Shown: piece by piece, positions 1-5,113 of the stretch | Numbering within the stretch: the stretch's first letter is position 1 | How the letters are laid out: every line of letters begins with the position of its first letter | Assembly (NCBI GenBank): GCA_023142175.1 | Contig: JAGLJX010000238.1 | Location: forward strand, 1-5,113 | Length of the DNA: 5,113 nucleotides | Source: Emcibacter sp. | Lineage (GTDB): Bacteria; Pseudomonadota; Alphaproteobacteria; Sphingomonadales; Emcibacteraceae | Reading direction: 5' to 3' | The notes under the pieces: generated by a model | Databases searched by the model: none | The model's input: the letters and a program-made list of their open reading frames with translations, nothing else | Told to the model about the DNA's origin: nothing | Made by a program: the position numbers and the translations under genes

Positions 1-1266
1 GCCAATAACCCTGCTGAATTTAAACTGTTAGGGCCTGATTATCAAATTGGTTTAGAGCTTGCACATTCTGTTAAGAACCAAAACATCAATCATGTGAAAG
101 GCGCGGAAGTTTGGAATATAGAGCATGACACAATGGCCGTGTTTTATGCTCTAGGCGGTAAAACTTATAAGGCATTTGCCAAGCGAATTATTTTAGCAAC
201 AGGCGCCATGGAGCGTAGTGTACCCATACCAGGCTGGACAATGCCCGGTGTGATGGGCGTAGGCGCCGCCCAAATTATGCTTAAATCCAATGCAATGACG
301 CCATCAGGTCGCGTGGTTCTTGCTGGGTCGGGGCCTTTGCTTTTATTAGTTGCCAACCAATTACTTGAGTCCGGTTGTAATATTGTGGCGATATTGGAAA
401 CGACAAAATCATCGAATTATTTGCGGGCTGCTCCCTATTTACCGAAAGCTTTGATGGCTTTCACCTATTTAATAAAAGGTCACAAACTCCGCACTAGCCT
501 GAAACGTCACGGTATAAATTTCTTAAACGGCGTATCTGATATTTCGGTTTCGGGTGACAATCACGTTCAAAGTATAAGTTACAGACACCGTGGGCGCGTC
601 TATCAAGTGGATGCCGACCTTCTTCTGTATCATGAAGGGGTCGTCCCGAATGTGCAATTAACGCGCCTTATCAAAGCCGACCACGAATGGTATGCACGTC
701 AAGACTATTGGAGACCAATTCGCAACGAATGGGGTGAAACATCTTGTGGGGGCATTTTTATTGCAGGCGATGGCGGTGGCATTGATGGCGCTGTGGCTGC
801 TGAAGCTCTCGGTCGCCTCGCCGCTTATGAGGCCCTGTCGCAAATTGGATATATTCGAAATGCTAAGCGTAATAATTTAGCAAGACCTGCCCGAAAACTA
901 CTTAACAAACAACGTCGTGTACGGCCATTGCTCGACATCTTATTTCCACCGCCTCGTTATGCGATTGATAAAGTTAACTCGGATACTATTATTTGCCGCT
1001 GCATGGAAATTACCGCTGGCGAAATAACAAATGCGGTTCGGGGAGGGTGCAAAACACCAGATCAGGTGAAATCATATTGTCGATCCGCAATGGGACCCTG
1101 TCAGGGCCGTATGTGCGGCTTGTCAGTGGCGGCATTGATAGCAAAAGAAACAAAACAATCACCTCTGCAAGTTGGCTATCATAATATTCGGGCCCCTATC
1201 AAGCCAATCATGTTATCAGAACTCGCCACATTGGAAGAAGGGACTTGCTCCTTGGAAAAAACATGA
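1..1266 (+). CDS. HcnB/OoxA-like FAD/NAD(P)-dependent oxidoreductase subunit with C-terminal BFD-type [2Fe-2S] domain (5' partial)
   Basis: The frame is open from base 1 to the TGA at 1264-1266, giving 421 residues, so the gene began upstream. Relatives are about 460-470 residues, so roughly 50 residues, including the first GxGxxG FAD motif, are missing. Visible landmarks, numbered from the window edge, are: the ATG motif in LATGAMERSVPIPGW (near 65-80); a second dinucleotide fold with GSGP at 109-112; LLLYHEGVVPN (near 208-218); and the FAD-closing GIFIAGDGGGIDGA (near 250-263). A C-terminal BFD-like [2Fe-2S] domain follows, with CRC at 332/334 and MGPCQGRMCG supplying Cys367 and Cys372. Cys350 and Cys360 are extra. 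This order matches hydrogen cyanide synthase subunit B, opine/nopaline oxidase subunit A and hydroxyproline dehydrogenase subunits. Such proteins pair with a DAO-family subunit and pass its electrons onward. The next gene, overlapping by four bases, is such a partner. The true substrate cannot be read from the sequence. A 2Fe-2S ferredoxin-like third subunit, if present, would lie upstream of the window. Confidence 0.9.
   Translation, partial: ANNPAEFKLLGPDYQIGLELAHSVKNQNINHVKGAEVWNIEHDTMAVFYALGGKTYKAFAKRIILATGAMERSVPIPGWTMPGVMGVGAAQIMLKSNAMTPSGRVVLAGSGPLLLLVANQLLESGCNIVAILETTKSSNYLRAAPYLPKALMAFTYLIKGHKLRTSLKRHGINFLNGVSDISVSGDNHVQSISYRHRGRVYQVDADLLLYHEGVVPNVQLTRLIKADHEWYARQDYWRPIRNEWGETSCGGIFIAGDGGGIDGAVAAEALGRLAAYEALSQIGYIRNAKRNNLARPARKLLNKQRRVRPLLDILFPPPRYAIDKVNSDTIICRCMEITAGEITNAVRGGCKTPDQVKSYCRSAMGPCQGRMCGLSVAALIAKETKQSPLQVGYHNIRAPIKPIMLSELATLEEGTCSLEKT
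1254..1266 (+). promoter_or_regulatory. ATGA stop-start overlap with internal ribosome-binding site
   Basis: The TGA stop of the BFD-domain subunit (1264-1266) and the ATG of the DAO-family subunit (1263-1265) share bases. A short GGA followed by an A-run lies just upstream, inside the first gene. This arrangement usually means reinitiation or coupling, which fits two subunits of one complex. It also decides the start of the second gene. Confidence 0.7.
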
Positions 1267-2396
1267 CCCACGGTTTTGATGCTATTGTTATTGGCGCGGG
1301 CATACATGGGGCATGTACCGCTATGAACTTAGCGGAGCGCGGCCTTAAAGTTGTGATGCTGGATAAAGGCGTAGGTGGGCGTAATTCATCCACGAGCAAT
1401 GCGGGCGGTGTGCGGCAACTCTGGCGTCATCCTGCTGAAATTCCATTGGCTCTCGAAGCCTCAAAAATGTGGCATAACATCGAAAAAATCGTCGGAGATG
1501 ATTGCGGCTTCAGAGTCTCAGGACAGATCAAGATCGCTGAGTCCGATAAGGGTATGAAAATTCTTGAAGACAGGTTGAAATTGGTGAAAGGCCTTGGCTA
1601 CACCCATGAAGAACTTATCGGCAAGGCTGAGCTAAAAAGGTTGGTGCCAACTGTTTCTGACCATTGTGTCGGCGCGCTTATTGTACGTTCCGATGGATTT
1701 GCAAGCCCTTTCAGGGCTACCCATGCATTTCAGCAACAGGCCATAAAAAACGGCGCGAAATTGGCCGTCTGCGCTGGTGTAACTGGAATCACTAAACAGT
1801 CTGACCTCTGGAAGGTTAAGACAGCAGAAGCGGTTTATGAAGCACCTATAATTGTCAATTGCGCCGGAGCATGGGGAGATCAAATAGCAAAAATGATTGG
1901 TGATGATGCACCTGTCGACCCAATTGCGCCAATGATGATGGTCACCGCCCCATTGAAACCGTTCTTAAAACCTGTAATCTTGTCAGCTACTCGAAAGCTC
2001 TCTTTTAAACAGGCGCCTAACGGGATTTTATTAATCGGCGGTGGTTATCGCGGGCGTGTCAACAGGGATACGGGTGAAACTATTGTTAACTTTGAAGCTC
2101 TAAAGGAATGTGCGCAAACCGTAATCGATTTATTCCCACACCTTAAGACCGTACAAATTGTCAGGACTTGGTGCGGTATCGAGGGTCATACACCTGATGG
2201 GATCCCTTATATAGGTCGTTCCCTTGTTGATCCAACGGCATTTCATGCTTTTGCATTTTCTTCCCACGGATTTCAATTGGCACCACTTGTCGGCAAACTG
2301 ATAACTGAAAGCATATTAGATGGCCGCTCTCACTTACCGCTCGAACCTTTTTCCATTGGTCGATTTCAAAAGGCTGATAGATCCCATAAAGAGTGA
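1263..2396 (+). CDS. DAO-family FAD-dependent amine/amino-acid oxidoreductase (HcnC/OoxB/sarcosine-oxidase-beta-like), 377 aa
   Basis: This is the probable catalytic subunit of the enzyme formed with the preceding gene. It would oxidise a C-N bond in an amino acid, imino acid, opine or related amine using FAD. The N-terminus shows a classical Rossmann fingerprint: GAGIHG at residues 11-16, then Asp34 ending the second strand (VVMLDKG) to bind the FAD ribose. SSTSNAGGVRQLW (42-54) is typical of the sarcosine oxidase beta/HcnC branch of the DAO family. Near the C-terminus, GIEGHTPDGIPYIG (305-318) and SSHGFQLAP (near 333-341) form the usual FAD-closing region. The length is normal for the family and no break is seen. 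I chose ATG 1263 because it overlaps the upstream stop as ATGA, with GGA at 1254-1256 as a modest ribosome-binding site. TTG 1245 would add only six residues and has poorer support. The overlap implies translational coupling and fixed stoichiometry. Glycine (HCN synthesis), opines, proline, hydroxyproline and sarcosine are all possible substrates. Confidence 0.9.
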   Translation: MTHGFDAIVIGAGIHGACTAMNLAERGLKVVMLDKGVGGRNSSTSNAGGVRQLWRHPAEIPLALEASKMWHNIEKIVGDDCGFRVSGQIKIAESDKGMKILEDRLKLVKGLGYTHEELIGKAELKRLVPTVSDHCVGALIVRSDGFASPFRATHAFQQQAIKNGAKLAVCAGVTGITKQSDLWKVKTAEAVYEAPIIVNCAGAWGDQIAKMIGDDAPVDPIAPMMMVTAPLKPFLKPVILSATRKLSFKQAPNGILLIGGGYRGRVNRDTGETIVNFEALKECAQTVIDLFPHLKTVQIVRTWCGIEGHTPDGIPYIGRSLVDPTAFHAFAFSSHGFQLAPLVGKLITESILDGRSHLPLEPFSIGRFQKADRSHKE

Positions 2397-2412
2397 TGTG
2401 TCAACATTTTTC

Positions 2413-2442
2413 CGGCCAGTTCTTTTCAGCCGTTTTTAATTT
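2413..2442 (+). terminator. Weak candidate intrinsic terminator after the two-subunit oxidase genes
   Basis: Seventeen bases after the DAO-family stop, CGGC (2413-2416) can pair with GCCG (2429-2432) across a 12-base loop. The right arm is followed at once by TTTTTAATTT. The position and T-tract are right for a Rho-independent terminator, but a four-bp stem is very short. It may only be a fragment of a real 3'-end signal. Confidence 0.3.
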
Positions 2443-2575
2443 GGGTTTTTAAAATTTAAATATTTATATGAATTCAAATGATGAAATAATATTGCATTTC
2501 CTGAAGAATTTGAGCTTTATCTGATGTCAAAAAATTAATACCTGCGAGTCTTCTTGATCGTTGGGAGCTTCATTA

Positions 2576-2604
2576 TTGACAAAAATCGTTGAAATAGTTA
2601 CTTT
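2576..2604 (+). promoter_or_regulatory. Candidate sigma-70-type promoter for the SpdH-like gene
   Basis: TTGACA (2576-2581) is a perfect -35 consensus. Seventeen bases later TACTTT (2599-2604) keeps the most conserved -10 positions (TA...T). Transcription would begin near 2611, leaving a leader of about 160 bases before TTG 2775. TATAAG at 2606-2611 is a better -10 hexamer but is too far from this -35. A separate perfect TATAAT at 2666-2671 has no good -35 at 16-18 bases. Confidence 0.4.
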
Positions 2605-2665
2605 TTATAAGCGGCTGCTTCCGACCCAAAGCGGGCACCTGAGAGTGCTATATGGTTAGTATGGC

Positions 2666-2671
2666 TATAAT
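2666..2671 (+). promoter_or_regulatory. Alternative -10 element (TATAAT) upstream of the SpdH-like gene
   Basis: This is a perfect TATAAT hexamer. The bases 16-18 upstream (around 2642-2649) do not resemble TTGACA, so it would need an activator or be chance in AT-rich DNA. If used, the start would fall near 2678 and the leader to TTG 2775 would be about 100 bases. Confidence 0.25.
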
Positions 2672-2758
2672 TTTTACGACCCTAATTAATATTATGCCAG
2701 CATAAATTATGTTCATTTGCCAGCCGTTAGGAAATACTTTTAATTATCTTGATGTTAC

Positions 2759-2777
2759 AGGAAGGGATTTGACGTTG
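2759..2777 (+). promoter_or_regulatory. Ribosome-binding site that selects a TTG start
   Basis: AGGAAGGG at 2759-2766 is the only strong Shine-Dalgarno-like sequence near the beginning of the SpdH-like frame. It sits nine bases (counted from AAGG) before the in-frame TTG at 2775. The in-frame ATG at 2709 has only AT-rich sequence before it. Starting at TTG gives a short Lys-rich N-region before the twin-arginine motif. Confidence 0.6.
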
Positions 2778-4703
2778 AAGAAGAATAAAAAAACTTTCTT
2801 TAATGAGAATATCACCCGGCGCGATATTCTTGGCGGTGCTTGTTTGGGTGTTGGTACTGCCCTACTGGCTTCAGTGTCACCTGCCATAGCTCGTCAATCG
2901 GATATGTATGCTCCGCGACCATCGAAGGAACCTGACTGGTATGGTTATGGAGGTGTCGGTGACTATCGTCATTCACATGGAAATACGCCGGATGTAGTGG
3001 CCAATGCACATCGTTTGCGTGATGGTGAATTTCCCCAGAGCTTTGATAAGCTGGAAGCGGTTGAAGACTATGACTATGTTATTGTTGGTTGTGGAATTGC
3101 TGGACTGTCGGCTGGTCTAGAATATGTCAAGTCCAGAACAGATGGGCAATCTTGCCTAATGCTGGATAATCACCCCATTTTTGGTGGTGAAGCCAAAGAA
3201 AATGAATTTCTCGTCAATGGTACTAAGTTACTTGGCCCACAAGGTGCAAACGGCTTCTTCATCCCTCCAAAACCAGATTGTGTGAGCGACGCAAAGGGTG
3301 ATCCGCGAGTTTATGCAGAGTTGGGTTTGCCAAGGGAATACCAATTGGCGGTTTGGCCTGCTGACAAAAAACCACTGGGCTTTTCCCCCGATAATTATGA
3401 ATATCTGGTTAAAGGCTTGCAAGAGCAAACTAGTGTCGGGCATTTTTACAAAAATGATCGCGCACCGCTAGGCAAGTGGGCGACCGATATGTGGGCAAAC
3501 AAATTAAAAGACACAGCCATGTCTTTAGAAAGTCGCGAAAGGCTCCTACGTTGGTATCACACAGGTTCAACCCGTCAGTATAGTTCAGAAGCCGAAGCTA
3601 TTGCAGCCCTAGACACCATGTCATACAAAGACTTCCTTGAAAAAGAATTAGGTCTTGGCAGTGAGGGTTCTGATTATGCTAACTTATTTCTTGCCTCTGC
3701 TGGTGGTTTGGGAAGTGATGCTACCTCGGCCTATGCAGCCTATAAACTTCCCATGTCGGGATTTATGGATATGCCGCCCATGGATTCCAGACGCAACTCC
3801 TTCCCCGGCGGGAATTCGGGCTTCGCTCGTCATTTTTTGAAGCGTATTATCCCAGATGGTATTAAAGGCGGTGACAGTTTTGAAGATATTATCACGGGTG
3901 GCATCAATTTTGATGCCTTGGATCGCCCCGGCAAACCTATCAGAATGCGCTTGAACGCAACGGTATTGAGCGTGAAACATGATCATACTCCAGAAGAGTC
4001 AGAGTCTGTTCAATTGGTTTATGTTAAGAATGGCAAATTTTATGGCATCAGAGCCAAAGGGGTTGTGATGGCAACTGGCTCTTGGATTAACCGTCGTGTG
4101 GTAAGGGACATGCCTGAAACAGTCCTAGACGCAAACCGGAAGTTTAAATATGCTCCGTTCCTCGTGGCTAATATCGCCCTGACAAATTGGCGGTTTCTTT
4201 ATAAAATGGGTATCACTGCAGCCATCTGGAATAGAGATGAGGATGGTTTTGGTTATACATGTAATATCCGCAACCCTATGCATATAGGGGACTATAAACC
4301 ACCGTTAGATCCTAACCAGCCAACTGTTCTAAGCTTTTACACACCTTTCATCTATCCGGGTCATTCGGCGGAAGAACAAGTCATGATGGGTCGCGGCGAA
4401 CTATTAGGAACGTCGTATAGTGACTATGAGGGCGCGATATACTCTCAAATGATGACACTTTTTGGCTCTGCAGGGTTTAATCCAAAGAAAGATGTGGCAG
4501 GCTTGATTTTGAATCGTTGGGGCCATGCTTTTTCTGTTCCATATCCAGGTTTTTATGGTGGTAAAACAGGTATCGCTCCACGCGATATTATTCGCAAGGG
4601 CTACGGACGTATTGCCTTTGGACATTCAGAATTGGATGGTCTGCAGCATTATGGCCCTGCTGCGGAGGAGGGACGGCGAGCATTTTATCAGGTAAAGAGG
4701 TAA
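2775..4703 (+). CDS. Tat-exported SpdH-like (spermidine dehydrogenase family) FAD-dependent oxidoreductase, 642 aa
   Basis: From TTG 2775 the protein begins with a Lys-rich stretch, then ITRRDIL (13-19, twin-arginine motif), a hydrophobic segment to about residue 38 and a likely signal peptidase site after Ala-Ile-Ala39. It should therefore be exported folded, with FAD, to the periplasm. YDYVIVGCGIAGLSAG carries GCGIAG at 105-110, and LMLDNHPIFGGEAKENEF (Asp131, Gly137-Gly138) is the characteristic second FAD segment of SpdH-like enzymes. An ATG motif lies at 433-435. A C-terminal NRWGHAF...GRIAFGHSELDG...AAEEGRRA closes the FAD fold. The family prototype, Pseudomonas aeruginosa SpdH, is about 620 residues and cleaves spermidine oxidatively. 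The substrate here is unproven and many family members have no known one. An electron acceptor such as a cytochrome c would be expected, but none is encoded in the window. ATG 2709 is an alternative start adding 22 residues, but it lacks a ribosome-binding site. Confidence 0.85.
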   Translation: MKKNKKTFFNENITRRDILGGACLGVGTALLASVSPAIARQSDMYAPRPSKEPDWYGYGGVGDYRHSHGNTPDVVANAHRLRDGEFPQSFDKLEAVEDYDYVIVGCGIAGLSAGLEYVKSRTDGQSCLMLDNHPIFGGEAKENEFLVNGTKLLGPQGANGFFIPPKPDCVSDAKGDPRVYAELGLPREYQLAVWPADKKPLGFSPDNYEYLVKGLQEQTSVGHFYKNDRAPLGKWATDMWANKLKDTAMSLESRERLLRWYHTGSTRQYSSEAEAIAALDTMSYKDFLEKELGLGSEGSDYANLFLASAGGLGSDATSAYAAYKLPMSGFMDMPPMDSRRNSFPGGNSGFARHFLKRIIPDGIKGGDSFEDIITGGINFDALDRPGKPIRMRLNATVLSVKHDHTPEESESVQLVYVKNGKFYGIRAKGVVMATGSWINRRVVRDMPETVLDANRKFKYAPFLVANIALTNWRFLYKMGITAAIWNRDEDGFGYTCNIRNPMHIGDYKPPLDPNQPTVLSFYTPFIYPGHSAEEQVMMGRGELLGTSYSDYEGAIYSQMMTLFGSAGFNPKKDVAGLILNRWGHAFSVPYPGFYGGKTGIAPRDIIRKGYGRIAFGHSELDGLQHYGPAAEEGRRAFYQVKR

Positions 4704-4725
4704 ACTGTATTCTTCACCTGATAAA
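4684..4725. terminator. Strong hairpin between convergent genes, candidate bidirectional transcript end
   Basis: TTTATCAGGT (4684-4693) and ACCTGATAAA (4716-4725) are a perfect 10-bp inverted repeat. After one mismatch, four to five more base pairs (AAGAG with TTCTT, one of them G-T) can extend the stem inward. The left arm lies in the last codons of the SpdH-like gene and the loop side contains its TAA. The position, in an 83-base gap between tail-to-tail genes, suits a shared 3'-end structure. No separate T-tract follows on either strand, so it is not a textbook intrinsic terminator. It may instead protect RNA ends or bind a protein. Confidence 0.45.
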
Positions 4726-4786
4726 TCAATATGCTAGATGCAAACCGTTCTTTTAGACTACAGCTTGTAAATTTTCAGTACCTGCT

Positions 4787-5113
4787 TTACCCCCATATAA
4801 AGTCATCCGTTGTGATGTCTGTGGCTGTTATATCTGTAAGGGTGATTGTATTGCCGGACCCATCATCGATGACGGTGTCTGTTCCATCCTGTGCGATAGA
4901 GAGATCACTGAATGTGAGATCAGTGTCCGATAGGTCAATCAGATCAGAACCATCGGTGAAGTCACCAACCGTATCGTCACCCCATATGCCATCAAAGACA
5001 AAAACATCATCGCCGTTATGACCAAAGAGCGTGTCATTACCGGAGCCACCATTTAATGTATCATTACCATCCTGCCCCCATAGAACATCAGCGCCCGCAC
5101 CACCGATGAGGGT
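4787..5113 (-). CDS. C-terminal end of an RTX calcium-binding protein with type I secretion tail (5' partial)
   Basis: Read on the minus strand from the right edge, the frame is open for 108 codons to a TAA at 4787-4789. It starts with four tandem RTX nonapeptides of the GGxGxDxUx type: GGAGADVLW (5104-5078), GQDGNDTLN (5077-5051), GGSGNDTLF (5050-5024) and GHNGDDVFV (5023-4997). These form a calcium-binding parallel beta-roll. The rest, with [19 protein letters not shown], a [16 protein letters not shown] segment and a terminal TTDDFIWG, matches the C-terminal cap and secretion region common in proteins exported by type I (ABC/MFP/TolC) systems. The protein should be secreted to the outside or cell surface. 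Its N-terminal part, which would say whether it is a protease, lipase, adhesin or other, is beyond the window. The gene converges on the SpdH-like gene and is probably functionally independent of it. Confidence 0.88.
   Translation of the reverse strand, partial: TLIGGAGADVLWGQDGNDTLNGGSGNDTLFGHNGDDVFVFDGIWGDDTVGDFTDGSDLIDLSDTDLTFSDLSIAQDGTDTVIDDGSGNTITLTDITATDITTDDFIWG
4997..5104 (-). repeat. Four tandem 27-bp RTX nonapeptide-coding repeats
   Basis: Four consecutive 27-base units each encode one Gly/Asp-rich nonapeptide. The units are diverged at DNA level but keep the glycine and aspartate codons (GGT/GGC, AAT/GAT GAC/GAT) in register. The array probably continues past the right edge of the window. 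The last unit (GHNGDDVFV) is already less canonical and leads into the C-terminal cap. Confidence 0.85.

Larger units (their letters stand above)
2397..2774. other. AT-rich intergenic region with no supported gene
   Basis: These 378 bases separate the two-subunit oxidase from the SpdH-like gene, taking TTG 2775 as its start. No credible coding frame is present. The left half (about 2440-2570) is strongly AT-rich. It contains a nested imperfect dyad, TCAAAT (2474-2479) with ATTTGA (2508-2513) enclosing GAAAT (2483-2487) and ATTTC (2496-2500). The right half holds a TTGACA-type promoter candidate, an imperfect GC-containing dyad at 2615-2634, a small GCAC/GTGC stem (2635-2638 with 2645-2648) and a perfect TATAAT at 2666-2671. 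The region probably carries the end of one transcript and the leader of the next. Confidence 0.6.

Noticed and set aside
1245..1262. Upstream TTG start for the DAO-family gene
   Set aside because: It would add MLLGKN before a complete Rossmann N-terminus. The ATGA overlap at 1263 with its own GGA is the more typical arrangement.
1..2396. Naming the pair hydrogen cyanide synthase hcnBC
   Set aside because: The architecture is shared by opine, nopaline, proline and hydroxyproline oxidases. Nothing visible points specifically to glycine as substrate, so no gene symbol is assigned.
2396..2452. Short frame starting at an ATG that overlaps the DAO-family stop (TGATG), 18 codons
   Set aside because: It is very short and Phe-rich, runs through the candidate terminator, and has no ribosome-binding site beyond the coding end of the upstream gene.
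2639..2708. TPP-riboswitch-like fragments (CTGAGA at 2639-2644, ACCCTAAT, and TTATGCCAGCATAAA near 2693-2707)
   Set aside because: The conserved CTGATCTGGATAATGCCAGCG core is incomplete, with the CTGATCTGG part absent. The helices do not assemble and the downstream gene has no thiamine link. It is probably coincidence.
3684..3986. Minus-strand 100-codon open frame inside the SpdH-like gene
   Set aside because: It lies wholly antisense to a well-conserved FAD oxidoreductase, has no family resemblance and no promoter or ribosome-binding context.
4731..5021. Plus-strand 96-codon open frame starting MLDANRSF
   Set aside because: It is antisense to the RTX gene. Its Ser/Val-rich composition is the expected mirror of Gly/Asp-rich repeat codons, and it has no recognisable domain or ribosome-binding site.

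Overview
The window reads as chromosomal DNA from a Gram-negative proteobacterium with moderate GC. A marine-type alphaproteobacterium is my best guess. The basis is an HcnB/OoxA-like plus HcnC/OoxB-like flavoprotein pair, a Tat-exported SpdH-like flavoenzyme, and an RTX protein tail of the type I secretion class. The taxonomic guess comes from family resemblance only and is weak.

Layout. (1) From the left edge to 1266 (+) runs the 3' part of a gene for an HcnB/opine-oxidase-A-like subunit: a disulfide-reductase-type FAD/NAD(P) fold followed by a C-terminal BFD-type [2Fe-2S] domain. Its N-terminus lies outside the window. (2) The next gene, 1263-2396 (+), overlaps it by the four bases ATGA and encodes a DAO-family FAD amine/amino-acid oxidoreductase, the HcnC/OoxB-like catalytic subunit. 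(3) About 380 non-coding bases follow (2397-2774). They are AT-rich and hold a weak terminator-like hairpin, promoter-like motifs and an imperfect dyad. (4) At 2775-4703 (+) lies a Tat-signal-bearing, spermidine-dehydrogenase-like (SpdH-family) FAD oxidoreductase, probably periplasmic. Its start is best explained by a TTG preceded by AGGAAGGG. (5) A 10-bp perfect inverted repeat spans the stop of that gene. (6) From the right edge back to 4787 (-) is the C-terminal end of a calcium-binding RTX protein with four nonapeptide repeats and a type I secretion tail. It converges on the SpdH-like gene.

How they may work together. Genes 1 and 2 are almost certainly translationally coupled subunits of one dehydrogenase/oxidase that removes electrons from an amine, imino acid, amino acid or opine. 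The SpdH-like enzyme is a separate transcription unit but also belongs to a family known for oxidising amines. A shared theme of amine or polyamine use, one step in the periplasm and one in the cytoplasm or at the membrane, is an inference and not shown by the sequence. The RTX protein on the other strand is probably unrelated. I see no tRNA, rRNA, CRISPR array, insertion sequence or clear novel system. The most interesting points are the substrate-unknown heteromeric oxidase, the SpdH-like enzyme with its leader region, the RTX gene end, and the hairpin between the convergent genes.
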